DNA of 64,000 nucleotides from Anaerolineae bacterium (GTDB lineage Bacteria > Chloroflexota > Anaerolineae > Aggregatilineales > Phototrophicaceae): the NCBI GenBank assembly GCA_022822545.1, contig JAJEBE010000021.1, positions 112,491-176,490 on the forward strand, given 5' to 3'. Below, one piece after another: positions 1-8,681 of this stretch. Numbering within the stretch: the first letter of the stretch is position 1; every line of letters starts with the position of its first letter. The notes beneath the pieces were generated by a model, which saw nothing but the letters and a program-made list of their open reading frames with translations, was not told where the DNA came from and searched no databases. Both the position numbers and the translations under genes were made by a program.

Positions 1-886
1 CGGGGGTTCCGCTCAGCCACATCTGGATCCAGTCGCCTCGCGTCTGTTCGACGGCGGAGGCAATCGCGCGGTTCTTGGCCATTTCAATCGCGCAGACATC
101 GGCGCCATAGGTCAATAACAGCCGGTCAAATTCGTTTAAGCTGTCATCGCCGTCAATCAAGGACAAGTATCCGGCAACGCGCTTCTCGACCTTGAGGACG
201 ATCGTATAGCCGAGAGGGCTGGAGCTGATTACCCCGAGCGCCGAGGGCGCATCATTTTCAATCCAATCTCTAAAACTTTCGGCGTCGGCCAGGATTGCCG
301 GGCTACGCCCATTCAAGGCGCGGCGACCCAAAAAAGGCATTATCTGCGCGATCAGAGTGCCTGCATCATTGTGGATTGCCAGCGGCTTGCCGGTTGACCG
401 GGACAGCACTTGCAAGAGGCTGTTGAGATCACGATTTTCCGCGGCCAGGCGCGTCAACTGCCGCTGAATCTCAATGGCGCGTTCTGTCAAGCGTGCCGTC
501 TGATTGAGGATGAGCGCATTCACCGCGCGCTCAATCGAGGTCAGGCTCGCTTCCTCCGGCACAGATAGGAGAGCAACCCCGCATTCATTTGCCGCGTCGA
601 CAGCCTCCTGGCTGGCTGGTCCAGTGGTCAATACAGCGCTCACCTTGAAATCCGCCAGCTGACGCAAGACGCTGGACAAGGTCAGCCGGCTGTCAAAACT
701 GCGCAAGACATCCATGGACACAAGCGCCAATTCACCGCCATAGATATCGGGAAACACCGGCGGCTGCGCTCGAATGGTTACCGACCAGTTGACTTTCTTC
801 TCGGGATCGCCAGCCACGATGCTCGCGCCCAAAGGCAAAGAGTAACGAAGCAAGGACTGTAAAGACGCTACGTTCTTATCTGACAT
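1..886 (-). CDS. PucR/CdaR-type transcriptional regulator, N-terminal part
   Basis: The frame opens at an ATG at 884-886 and runs off the left edge, giving 295 residues without a stop. The first ~125 residues resemble the PucR N-terminal sensory domain, including the stretch VLTTGPASQEAVDAA and VGVALLSVPE-like segments. A helix rich in R/Q/E (around 130-160) follows, then a GAF-like region with LAIHNDAGTLIAQ and LTYGADVCAIEMAKNRA. Such proteins normally end in a PucR-type helix-turn-helix, which would lie outside the window. Members of this family sense purines, amino acids or other small metabolites; the ligand here cannot be told. No neighbour in the window points to a target. Confidence 0.72.
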   Translation of the reverse strand, partial: MSDKNVASLQSLLRYSLPLGASIVAGDPEKKVNWSVTIRAQPPVFPDIYGGELALVSMDVLRSFDSRLTLSSVLRQLADFKVSAVLTTGPASQEAVDAANECGVALLSVPEEASLTSIERAVNALILNQTARLTERAIEIQRQLTRLAAENRDLNSLLQVLSRSTGKPLAIHNDAGTLIAQIMPFLGRRALNGRSPAILADAESFRDWIENDAPSALGVISSSPLGYTIVLKVEKRVAGYLSLIDGDDSLNEFDRLLLTYGADVCAIEMAKNRAIASAVEQTRGDWIQMWLSGTP

Positions 887-970
887 AACTAGATTTCACT
901 CTGGCCTTCATTGAATTTTCAGATCGAAAGAGCACCATTTTCCGTGAAATAACCAAGGTGGGTCACAGTA

Positions 971-999
971 TTTGTACGACATCACCAATTGTAGAGCAA
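971..999 (-). promoter_or_regulatory. Candidate sigma70 promoter for the PucR-type gene
   Basis: On the minus strand TTGCTC and TACAAA are separated by 17 bases, about 85 bases upstream of the regulator's ATG. The -35 box is only a partial match to consensus. Confidence 0.35.
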
Positions 1000-1008
1000 A
1001 TGCAATAC

Positions 1009-1047
1009 AAAAAAACAGGGCAAATTTAGTCTGAGAATCTGCCCTGT
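1009..1047 (-). terminator. Rho-independent terminator after ileS
   Basis: On the minus strand an ACAGGGCA / TGCCCTGT stem (8 bp, about 17-nt loop) is followed by a run of seven T, 27 bases after the ileS stop codon. Confidence 0.85.
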
Positions 1048-1073
1048 CAAAGTTCTTGGTCAACTTCTACAAG

Positions 1074-4000
1074 TTAGCTGATGCGTTTTACACCCACTCT
1101 TAGCGATTCGCCCCTCATATCCAGGTCTTCGCTGACGAATTCCGCTGTCAAATCACCGGGCTCAAGACTGTCGGCCAGGGTTTCCTCGCTGATGTATCCG
1201 CTGAAGAGCTGCATCACCGCATCAACGGTGCTTGACGCGCCAGAATAGACAATCTCTATGCGGTCGCCCAAGGCGAAATCGGCCTTCTTGCGCAGGTTCT
1301 GAATCCGGCGAATCAATTCTCGCGCCAGCCCTTCTTCGACCAAGTCCGAAGTCAATTGCAGATTCAACGCGACAACATATCCATTGTCTTCAATGGCGCC
1401 TTCCGGCGTCTCTACACTGACTTTAACCTCACATTCCTCGCTAAGAATCTCGAAGCTGGAGCCGTTTAACTCGAGGGTGATACTATCACCGGCCAGCAGG
1501 TGTTCCGCAAGCGGGCGCACAAAGTCTTGCTCGCCATTGCGCAATGCCGCTTGAATCGCTTTGAAATCCTTGCCGAACTTCCTGCCCAGGAAACGCGGCA
1601 GCGGATTCAAGGTATAGACGGTCGTGCTTTCAAAGGCGCTCGCTTCGTCCGCCCCCATGACGCTGACGCTCTTGAGATTCAGTTCGCTCTTGATCAAATC
1701 CGTGTGGCGCTCAACGACGGCTGATTCCGAAATATCGCGCAAGGCGAATTGCGCGCCGGCCAGGGGCTGTCTTACTCCTATTTGCGCCGTATTCCGCGCC
1801 GACAAACCCAGGCTCACCAGCCGCCGCACCAGAGACATCTCCGCAATAAGCCCCTCGTTCAGCATTGCTTCATCGACCTCGGGCCACTGCGTAAGGTGCA
1901 CGCTTTCGGCCTCTGCGCGGCCCTGATCAGCCACCAAATTGCGATACAGCGCTTCGCTAAGGAAGGGCATGGTTGGCGCCAAGAGTTTCGCCAGAGTCGT
2001 CAATGTTTCGTAAAGCGTCGCATAGGCCGATAATTTGCTGTCGTCAATCTGGCTCTTCCAGAAGCGATCGCGACTCAGTCTCACGTACCAATTGCTGAGC
2101 CGCTCCACGAAGTCCTCGATCGGACGCGACGCATTTACCGCGTCATAATCTTCAAAAGCAGCGGTCACGTCCCTAACAAGGGTGTTTAATTCCGCCAGCA
2201 GCCACTGATCCAGCAACTCTCTGTCCGCCGGCGCTGGCGCATCCGATTGCGGTGTCCAGTTATCAATATTGGCGTAGGTCACAAAGAAGCTGTAGGTATT
2301 CCACAACGTGGACCAGAACTTCTTGATCACATCGCCGACCGCATTGAGCGAGAAGCGCCGCGAATCCCCTGCCGGGCCCGATGTATACATATACCAACGG
2401 AAGGCATCGGCGCCATATTGCTCAAGGACCAGCCAGGGATCGATCGCGTTTCCCTTGCTCTTGGACATTTTCTGCCCCTGCTCATCAAGAATATGCCCGA
2501 GACAGATCACATTCTCAAAGGCGACTGTCTCAAAGAGCATAGCCGCGATCGCGTGCAGACTGTAAAACCAGCCGCGCGTCTGATCCACCGCCTCGCAGAT
2601 ATAATCGGCCGGATGCTGTTCTTCCAGAATGTTACTGTTGTGCCGGGGATAGGCCCACTGCGCCACCTGCATCGCCCCGCTATCGAACCAGACATCTATG
2701 ACCTCGGGCGCGCGGCGCATCGTGCCGCCCTCGCCGTTCGGGTTCTCAAATGTCACTTCATCGACATAGGGCCTGTGCAAATCCAACTCGCTGAGATCGC
2801 GCCCGGAGAGTTCGCTCAATTCCTCGACGCTGCCAACGCACAGCATCTCGCCGGTCTTGTCGTCCACCCAAACCGGTAGCGGCGTACCCCAATACCGCTC
2901 CCGACCTAGCGACCATTCCTTGAGATCTTCCAGCCAATTGCCGAAGCGCCCATCGCGAACATGCTCCGGCACCCATTTGATCGTCTTGTTGAGATCGATC
3001 ATTTTCTGCTTGTACTTCAGAGTGTCGATGAACCAGGTCTCGCGCGCGAAATACATCAGAGGCGAGCCATCGCGCCAGTTGTGTGGGTAGGTATGCTCGT
3101 AGGTTTCGTGACGATACATCAGACCGCGCTCGGTCAGATCGTCCATGATATGCCTGTCCGCATCCTTGAACCACATACCGCGGAAGCTCGAAACCGCATC
3201 GACGAAGCAGCCCGTCTCATCGACCGTGATCAGAACCGGCAAGTCGTGCTTTTGGCCGGTGGCCAGGTCGTCAACACCGTAGGCCGGCGCCGTATGCACG
3301 ATCCCGGTGCCGTCGCTTACGCTGACGTAATCCGCAGCCACGACATAAGCGTAGTCCTGCTCCACAGGCAAAAAGGTATAGAGCGGCTTGTAACGCCAAC
3401 CCACCAGTTCGCTGCCCTTCATGCGACCAACCACCCTGTAAGCGTCCGGATCGGTCAACACCTTTTCCATTAAGGCTTCCGCTAGGATAAGCTGCTCCAC
3501 GCCCTCGCCCTCAGTCGAAGGGCCCTCGACCTGGACATAACTCACATCCGCGCCTACCGCCAGCGCCGCATTCGCTGGCAGAGTCCAGGGTGTGGTCGTC
3601 CAAGCCAGGAAATAAACGCCCGGCTGCCCCTGCACCGGGAAGCGCACATAGATGCTGGGATCGACAATAGTCTTGTATCCCTGCGCCACCTCGTGACTGC
3701 TTAGGGGCGTACCGGAAGAGGGACTGTATGGCACGACTTTGTAGCCGCGGTACAGCAGTCCCTTGTTCCAAAACTGCTTGAGGATCCACCATACGCTCTC
3801 TATATAGTCATTTGAGAACGTGACATAGGCATCATCAAGGTTAACCCAGAAAGCAGTGCGCTCCGTAAGTTTTTCCCATTCATTGATATGCCGGAAGACA
3901 TTGGCGCGGCACATCGCGTTGAAACGCGCGACGCCGTATTCTTCAATCTGGGCTTTACTCTCGAAGCCGAGTTCCTTCTGCACCTCTATTTCGACCGGCA

Positions 4001-4277
4001 GGCCGTGAGTATCCCAGCCGCCGCGCCGCAAGCAGTAATAGCCGCGCATCACCTTGTAACGCGGAAACATATCCTTAAAGGCGCGCGACATGACGTGGTG
4101 GCTGCCGGGTGTGCCGTTGGCGGTCGGCGGTCCCTCATAGAAGACAAAGCGAGGCGCATCTTCCCGGCCTTCGGTTGTGCGCTCAAATATGCGGTTAAAG
4201 CGCCAAAAGTCCAACTGCTGCTGCTCCAGCCGGTTGATGACTTCGCTGTTAACTTTGGAGTCTACTTCTCTAAACAT
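1074..4277 (-). CDS. ileS: Isoleucyl-tRNA synthetase, type 2 (GXHH signature)
   Basis: Cytoplasmic class I synthetase charging tRNA-Ile, 1067 residues. The N-terminal Rossmann part has FYEGPPTANGTPGSHH, so the usual HIGH motif reads G58-S-H-H61. The editing (CP1) domain follows, with WTTTPWTLPAN and GIVHTAPAYG. The KMSKS loop (GQKMSKSKGN) lies near residue 602, and an anticodon-binding domain makes up the C-terminus. A zinc knuckle seen in Thermus-type enzymes (CPxCGTPL) reads SPSSGTPL here, so its Cys ligands are lost. Length and sequence fit the eukaryote-like/Thermus-like IleRS2 group. No T-box lies upstream; instead there is a short upstream ORF with Ile codons. A clear terminator follows the gene. 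Confidence 0.97.
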   Translation of the reverse strand: MFREVDSKVNSEVINRLEQQQLDFWRFNRIFERTTEGREDAPRFVFYEGPPTANGTPGSHHVMSRAFKDMFPRYKVMRGYYCLRRGGWDTHGLPVEIEVQKELGFESKAQIEEYGVARFNAMCRANVFRHINEWEKLTERTAFWVNLDDAYVTFSNDYIESVWWILKQFWNKGLLYRGYKVVPYSPSSGTPLSSHEVAQGYKTIVDPSIYVRFPVQGQPGVYFLAWTTTPWTLPANAALAVGADVSYVQVEGPSTEGEGVEQLILAEALMEKVLTDPDAYRVVGRMKGSELVGWRYKPLYTFLPVEQDYAYVVAADYVSVSDGTGIVHTAPAYGVDDLATGQKHDLPVLITVDETGCFVDAVSSFRGMWFKDADRHIMDDLTERGLMYRHETYEHTYPHNWRDGSPLMYFARETWFIDTLKYKQKMIDLNKTIKWVPEHVRDGRFGNWLEDLKEWSLGRERYWGTPLPVWVDDKTGEMLCVGSVEELSELSGRDLSELDLHRPYVDEVTFENPNGEGGTMRRAPEVIDVWFDSGAMQVAQWAYPRHNSNILEEQHPADYICEAVDQTRGWFYSLHAIAAMLFETVAFENVICLGHILDEQGQKMSKSKGNAIDPWLVLEQYGADAFRWYMYTSGPAGDSRRFSLNAVGDVIKKFWSTLWNTYSFFVTYANIDNWTPQSDAPAPADRELLDQWLLAELNTLVRDVTAAFEDYDAVNASRPIEDFVERLSNWYVRLSRDRFWKSQIDDSKLSAYATLYETLTTLAKLLAPTMPFLSEALYRNLVADQGRAEAESVHLTQWPEVDEAMLNEGLIAEMSLVRRLVSLGLSARNTAQIGVRQPLAGAQFALRDISESAVVERHTDLIKSELNLKSVSVMGADEASAFESTTVYTLNPLPRFLGRKFGKDFKAIQAALRNGEQDFVRPLAEHLLAGDSITLELNGSSFEILSEECEVKVSVETPEGAIEDNGYVVALNLQLTSDLVEEGLARELIRRIQNLRKKADFALGDRIEIVYSGASSTVDAVMQLFSGYISEETLADSLEPGDLTAEFVSEDLDMRGESLRVGVKRIS

Positions 4278-4313
4278 GGGTCAAAACTTCTCCACTGCCT
4301 CGATACGATTGCG

Positions 4314-4400
4314 CTACTCTCGGATTCCGTCAAATTCCTGCATCGTTCGCATCAAAACAATAATAACCCGCGGCGTGTACACATGCGCATGCGACACCAC
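4314..4400 (-). CDS. Possible ileS leader peptide (upstream ORF)
   Basis: A GTG codon preceded at 7 nt by a near-perfect Shine-Dalgarno (AGGAGG) opens a 28-codon frame ending 36 bases before the ileS ATG. The peptide contains RVIIVLM, with two consecutive ATT Ile codons and a third Ile near the end. Position, strong ribosome-binding site and Ile content suggest a leader that couples ileS expression to Ile-tRNA charging. I see no intrinsic terminator between it and ileS, so any control would have to be translational or use another structure. It could also be a chance ORF. Confidence 0.4.
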   Translation of the reverse strand: MVSHAHVYTPRVIIVLMRTMQEFDGIRE

Positions 4401-4490
4401 GTAAACACCTCCTCATTTGTAGCCCCGCTAAGGGCGCAAATCCGCTGGAATTATGACGTAATTCGCATTATCGCGAAAGGGTAAAATCAA

Positions 4491-5327
4491 TTATTGGCTG
4501 CGGCCAGCGTCCGCGCCTGCCACCCCGGGTTGGTCGCCAGCAAGCAGATTATCCAACTCAGCGACGATGCGGCTCATCGACTCACCATAAGGCGTCGATT
4601 CATATTTGTTGGCTTCTTCGCGCCAGTGACCGATACCAGCGCGCGTCATTTCTTCGCCGGGCATTTCAGACTCGCCTATTTGATACAGGTAGTAATGACT
4701 CAAGAGCGTCAGCGGTGGATCGTCCAGCTTGTCCGCAAGAACAGATTTAAGCTGACGCGTCGCTTCTTTGTAATCGCCCCCGTAAAAGTAGGCCTGCCCC
4801 AATTCAAAACGGACGATGTCGGGCGCGCCAGCAGCCAGGGCCTTCTGTATCATGTCCGCGGCGCTCGCGTAATCGCCCAAGACAAGGTTAAGTTTTCCGC
4901 GGCTGAAGAGCGCCAGATGGTGGTACGGCTTGATTTGCAAGGCTCGCCCAAGCGCGGCGCCGCTTTGCTCAAAAAGGCTGAGATGGCGGTAACAATTGCC
5001 CAGCAGCACCAAGGCATCAACCGAGACTAGCGACGACTCCGGAATGCCTTCGAGCGCTGATCGCGCCGCCTGATAGTCGCCAGCGACAAAATATGTCTGC
5101 GCTTGATGATAGGGTGAGACCTCGCGCCGGTTCGCCCAGAGAAAGAGGAATTGTAGGGTCACCAACAGACCGAAGGCGCCGATCCTCGCTGGCAACTGAA
5201 TTTCTAGCGGACCGCCGAATCCCAGTGCGGCCAGAAGAATCAGCAAGGCAACAGCCAGCGCCAACGCAAGTTTGACGGACGCGTCCCATTCGGGCAGGCG
5301 CCGCGCCAAATCCCGCAGGATGATCAT
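4491..5327 (-). CDS. Membrane-anchored TPR protein
   Basis: 278 residues. Two hydrophobic segments (about 18-38 and 48-64) precede a run of tetratricopeptide-like helices (about 72-260), with typical pieces such as AQTYFVAGDYQAARSALEGI and FELGQAYFYGGDYKEATRQL. It is the last of three consecutive TPR genes and its ATG overlaps the previous stop (ATGA), implying translational coupling. TPR arrays mediate protein-protein contacts; no enzymatic domain is visible. The partner and job are unknown. The soluble part is probably cytoplasmic, following the second membrane helix. Confidence 0.8.
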   Translation of the reverse strand: MIILRDLARRLPEWDASVKLALALAVALLILLAALGFGGPLEIQLPARIGAFGLLVTLQFLFLWANRREVSPYHQAQTYFVAGDYQAARSALEGIPESSLVSVDALVLLGNCYRHLSLFEQSGAALGRALQIKPYHHLALFSRGKLNLVLGDYASAADMIQKALAAGAPDIVRFELGQAYFYGGDYKEATRQLKSVLADKLDDPPLTLLSHYYLYQIGESEMPGEEMTRAGIGHWREEANKYESTPYGESMSRIVAELDNLLAGDQPGVAGADAGRSQ

Positions 5328-6211
5328 GCGCCGTTCTTTCTTTTTCCCTGCGTCTCGGCGATTACGTCTTCGATCTTTTCGATCTCATAATTGAGCTGAC
5401 TGCCATAAGCCGTGCCTTCCAGAGCGCGCAAGGTCGATTTCCAAGCCTGCAATCCGTGCTGAGAAGCCACCATCCGCTCGCTAGCGCGCCGCGCGCTTTC
5501 TTGCTCACCGACCTTGTGATAGTGACGCGACAGATAGTAATTGACCCGCACAGCGTACATCGAAGGCATCGAGTAAAGCGCCGCGTGCTTGAATGATTCA
5601 ATGGCGGAGTCATGCTCGCCGGACAATTGCTGCACGAATCCAAGTTCAGCCCAAATGATCGGTTGTGTCGGCGAAAGCTGTGCCGCCGTCTGCAAAGCTA
5701 TGGCAGCCTCACCGTAACTTGCTTGCATACGGTAACCGTTCGCCAGCGTCATATAAGCGCCGGCATCGCCCGGGAACATTTGCACAGCGCGGTCCGCCGT
5801 CTCCTGCGCCTTGGCCAGTTGTCCGTTGTAGGCATAAGCGCTCGTGAGCAGCATCAGCAAATCCGGCGTGACCTTGCCACCGGCCAAAACGCGCTCCAGC
5901 AATTGAATCGCCTGCGGGAATTGCATGCGCTGCATCAACCGATAGGCTTCGCCGTAACCCGCGCCATAATGCCTTGACTGCCGCGCCAGCAAAATCCCGA
6001 CGAGCAAGAAACCGAGCAGGATCATCGTTGCCGACAGGCACAAGCCCGCCAGCGACATCTGCATTACCGGTGAAATGTAGGGATCAAGAGGCTGTGTGAT
6101 GCCATCGGCCAACTCTATAAGCACCCCAAGCACGAAAACGATGAAGCCCAGGGCTCCCACCGCAACGGAGACAAAGACAGCAATCCAGGCTATACGCCGG
6201 CGAATTGACAC
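5324..6211 (-). CDS. Membrane-anchored TPR protein
   Basis: 295 residues from a GTG start. Two transmembrane segments (about 9-33 and 47-75) are followed by TPR units with LTSAYAYNGQLAKAQETADR and GYRMQASYGEAAIALQTAAQ. It shares the two-helix-plus-TPR plan with both neighbours, so the three are probably paralogues or parts of one membrane complex. It lies 9 bases after the upstream TPR gene and overlaps the downstream one by 4. No catalytic motif is seen; function unassigned. Confidence 0.8.
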   Translation of the reverse strand: MSIRRRIAWIAVFVSVAVGALGFIVFVLGVLIELADGITQPLDPYISPVMQMSLAGLCLSATMILLGFLLVGILLARQSRHYGAGYGEAYRLMQRMQFPQAIQLLERVLAGGKVTPDLLMLLTSAYAYNGQLAKAQETADRAVQMFPGDAGAYMTLANGYRMQASYGEAAIALQTAAQLSPTQPIIWAELGFVQQLSGEHDSAIESFKHAALYSMPSMYAVRVNYYLSRHYHKVGEQESARRASERMVASQHGLQAWKSTLRALEGTAYGSQLNYEIEKIEDVIAETQGKRKNGA

Positions 6212-6220
6212 CCCAGCACC

Positions 6221-7213
6221 TTAAGTCACTCTCGCTTCTATCGACTTGCTCTCTATGAGCTTCCGCGCCTGCTCCACATCTTCGGCAAGAACATCGCGCA
6301 AAGCTTTCGCTTCATCCGCGCTCATTATCACTTGCCACTCTTCCAGGCCGGCTCGTTCTTTTCTCAGCGCTGCCAAAGCATTTTCCGCCGCGCCGCCGTC
6401 AGCCAGCCGCCGATAGGCGCGCCACAAGTATAAATGCGTCAATAGCCGGTGTCGAGAATCAGGTATCTTCAGTCCCAGCGCCTTCTGCAAATGGTAAACT
6501 ACGGCCTCACTATCTTGCAGCCGGTCTTCAATCATGCCCAGATTATAAGCCGCCACCCACTCGTTCGGCGCCAATTCGCGCGCCCGCTGCGCCGCCCGCC
6601 GCGCTTCCGGATACCGCTCCGCCTGCAGTTCAACCTCGGCCAAGCCATTATGCGCGATAGCCGAGTCGGCATCCAATTCGATCATCCGACGGTAATCGCG
6701 CCGCGCCGATTTCATGTCGCCCGCTAGCCGCTGCAGCTCGGCGCGAAAGCGATAATGTTCCGCGTGCGCGGGCTCTTCCTTGATCTGCGCCGTCATCGCC
6801 GCGATCGCGCGCTTGTACTCGCCCTTGCGCATCGCCTTGACCGCGGTCTTGTAGTTCCTTGGTCCACCGATCCGGCGGAAGATGAAGATGCCAGCCACGA
6901 TCCAGCCGAGGCCGGCGCCGACAAATACGCCGGTGAAAGCGGGCAGGGCCAGCGAGCCTATGGTCATAACCAGGAGCGAGGGCACGATCACCGCCAGCCA
7001 GCGTTTCTGCTCCTCACCCGGCAAGCGACTCAAAATCAGGTAGGTGGCGCCGACAACGAATATGAGAAGCAAAGCCGTCTGTAGCGCGGTGACGATCTCC
7101 GAACTGCCGGAGGCAGCATTGAGTACAAGACTGCCCAAGCCGGTGAGAGCTAACAAGGCAATGAAGGCGCGAAAACGTCGCGGACCCAGAAATATCTCAA
7201 ATCGCTTCAGCAT
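6221..7213 (-). CDS. Membrane TPR protein
   Basis: 330 residues. The N-terminal ~115 residues hold about four hydrophobic helices, including one with GVFVGAGLGWIVAGIFIF, followed by a short basic linker. TPR-like repeats fill about 125-290, for example YRRMIELDADSAIAHNGLAE and AYNLGMIEDRLQDSEAVVYH. It is first of the three TPR genes, 56 bases downstream of the unknown gene at 7270. No signal peptide cleavage site or enzyme motif is evident. Role unknown; a scaffold for an envelope process is plausible. Confidence 0.8.
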   Translation of the reverse strand: MLKRFEIFLGPRRFRAFIALLALTGLGSLVLNAASGSSEIVTALQTALLLIFVVGATYLILSRLPGEEQKRWLAVIVPSLLVMTIGSLALPAFTGVFVGAGLGWIVAGIFIFRRIGGPRNYKTAVKAMRKGEYKRAIAAMTAQIKEEPAHAEHYRFRAELQRLAGDMKSARRDYRRMIELDADSAIAHNGLAEVELQAERYPEARRAAQRARELAPNEWVAAYNLGMIEDRLQDSEAVVYHLQKALGLKIPDSRHRLLTHLYLWRAYRRLADGGAAENALAALRKERAGLEEWQVIMSADEAKALRDVLAEDVEQARKLIESKSIEARVT

Positions 7214-7269
7214 GTCCGATTACTCTAGGTGGCGCGGTATAGCTCCATATACGGGATTTCAAGGCCGCT

Positions 7270-7974
7270 TCAGCGGGAAGGGGCCGCATAATTGCTGATC
7301 TTCACGACGATTTCCTGCCGTTTGAAGGCGTTGACGCGTTTGATAACCACGCCGTGCCGGTCTATCCAATACGCGACCGCCTGGTCTCGATATCGGTAGC
7401 GCATCACCAGCAACTGTCGCTTGCCAAGCGCTAAAGTATCTTCACCGGCGTAGTCAACCGATGGGTTAACCAACTTCAGTGTACCGGGAAATAGCTGCGC
7501 ATGTTCGTACATCGGCACAAAGATGTGGCGTGCCTGCCCGCCATCTTGCGACATCGCCTGTATAGTGCGGCCCCTAAAGATCAGCAAAGGGATGTCAACT
7601 AGCACATCTATCGGCAGATCGGTTTCCATATACTGGCGCTCAGCGCGATTCAAGTTGAATCCAACTTGCAGCAGGGTTTCATCCAATTGATAGCTGGCGC
7701 GCAGGTCCCTTATGCCACCTTCAAACTGCGCATTCTCGTAGCGGATGTCGAGGCGCTCCAAGCCGCCATCGCAGTTTTCCAGCGCCTCGACCAAAATCGA
7801 TTTGCCTTCGCCCCGCCGCGCATCGACATCAACCCGCGTCATGCGTCCGCCATCGGGATGCTCGTGAATCACCCAGGACTCGGTTTTGTCCAGTTCTTGG
7901 CCGTCCTTGTAGAAGTGGTAGCGGCCGCTTGCCACAAATGTCTCATGCGCTTGAACGGGATGCAAATAACGCAT
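7270..7974 (-). CDS. Conserved-looking protein of unknown function
   Basis: 234 residues, start ATG overlapping the alaX stop (TGATG). Not recognised. The sequence is rich in alternating beta-strand patterns (SGRYHFYKDGQELDKTESWV, QLLVMRYRYRDQAVAYWIDR), which suggests a single beta-sheet or half-barrel domain of the sort seen in DUF3108- or LolA-like proteins. It has no signal peptide, so it is probably cytoplasmic. It sits in a coupled series GNAT-GNAT-AlaX-this gene, but nothing in it points to a tRNA role. Reading frame and base composition look like its neighbours, so I regard it as real. Confidence 0.7.
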   Translation of the reverse strand: MRYLHPVQAHETFVASGRYHFYKDGQELDKTESWVIHEHPDGGRMTRVDVDARRGEGKSILVEALENCDGGLERLDIRYENAQFEGGIRDLRASYQLDETLLQVGFNLNRAERQYMETDLPIDVLVDIPLLIFRGRTIQAMSQDGGQARHIFVPMYEHAQLFPGTLKLVNPSVDYAGEDTLALGKRQLLVMRYRYRDQAVAYWIDRHGVVIKRVNAFKRQEIVVKISNYAAPSR

Positions 7975-8681
7975 CAAGCGGGGAGCTCCACATACAGTCG
8001 TTTGTTGATGCCGCCTTTGCTCTTGTATTTCGCAATCTTGATCGCGCCAACTTCGCGCGTGTTTGCCACGTGTGTGCCACCGTCCGCTTGCAGGTCCAAA
8101 CCAACAATCTCGACCGTTCGCACTTCTTTTATGCTTTCCGGCAAGAGATTGATCTTTGTCCGAATCAGATCCGGGATCTCGAAGGCTTTTTCCCGCGGGA
8201 GTATTTCCGTTCGCACATCGCGCGCCGCCGCCACTTCAAGATTGATTCGTTCTTCAATTATGCTGACTACTTCCGGCGCCAATCGCTCAAACTCGAAGTC
8301 CATGCGTCCGGCGAGAATGTCCATATTGCCTCCCGTGACGCTCGCTTGATAATCGCGCCAGATGACGCCGCAGAGTATATGCATCGCCGTATGCGTGCGC
8401 ATGATCTTGTAGCGCCTATCCCAATCCAAGGACCCGCGCGCCACGCTGCCCACTGGCGGCAAATCCCCGGCGATCACGTGCAAGCTCCCGCGCCGTATGG
8501 TCGTCACCGGGTACTCTAAATCGCCTACAACTAGCGCACCCTGATCCGGCCGCTGCCCGCCGCCACCGGGATAGAAGGCCGTGCGATCCAGAACGACGCC
8601 GTTCTGATCCGTATCATGCCCGATGACCGTGGCTTCGAATTCCCGCAGGTAGCTGTCTTCGAGGTACAACAACTCGGTCAT
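7974..8681 (-). CDS. alaX: AlaX-type alanyl-tRNA editing protein
   Basis: Stand-alone editing factor that hydrolyses mischarged Ser- or Gly-tRNA(Ala). From the ATG at 8681 (preceded by GGGGAGAG and overlapping the GNAT stop as ATGA) it has 235 residues. It shows the family landmarks FYPGGGGQ (36-43), HTAMH with H97 and H101, and DGGTHVANT around H204. The usual second zinc pair is CxxxH; the position four before H204 is Asp200 rather than Cys. The length, with no long C-terminal extension beyond the editing core, fits AlaX-M. An upstream in-frame ATG exists at 8786 but would lie inside the previous gene and lacks a ribosome site. Confidence 0.9.
   Translation of the reverse strand: MTELLYLEDSYLREFEATVIGHDTDQNGVVLDRTAFYPGGGGQRPDQGALVVGDLEYPVTTIRRGSLHVIAGDLPPVGSVARGSLDWDRRYKIMRTHTAMHILCGVIWRDYQASVTGGNMDILAGRMDFEFERLAPEVVSIIEERINLEVAAARDVRTEILPREKAFEIPDLIRTKINLLPESIKEVRTVEIVGLDLQADGGTHVANTREVGAIKIAKYKSKGGINKRLYVELPA

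Noticed and set aside
4278..4490. A T-box riboswitch was expected upstream of ileS
   Set aside because: Neither strand contains the conserved T-box sequence (TGGNACCGCG-like), and no terminator/antiterminator pair is visible there.
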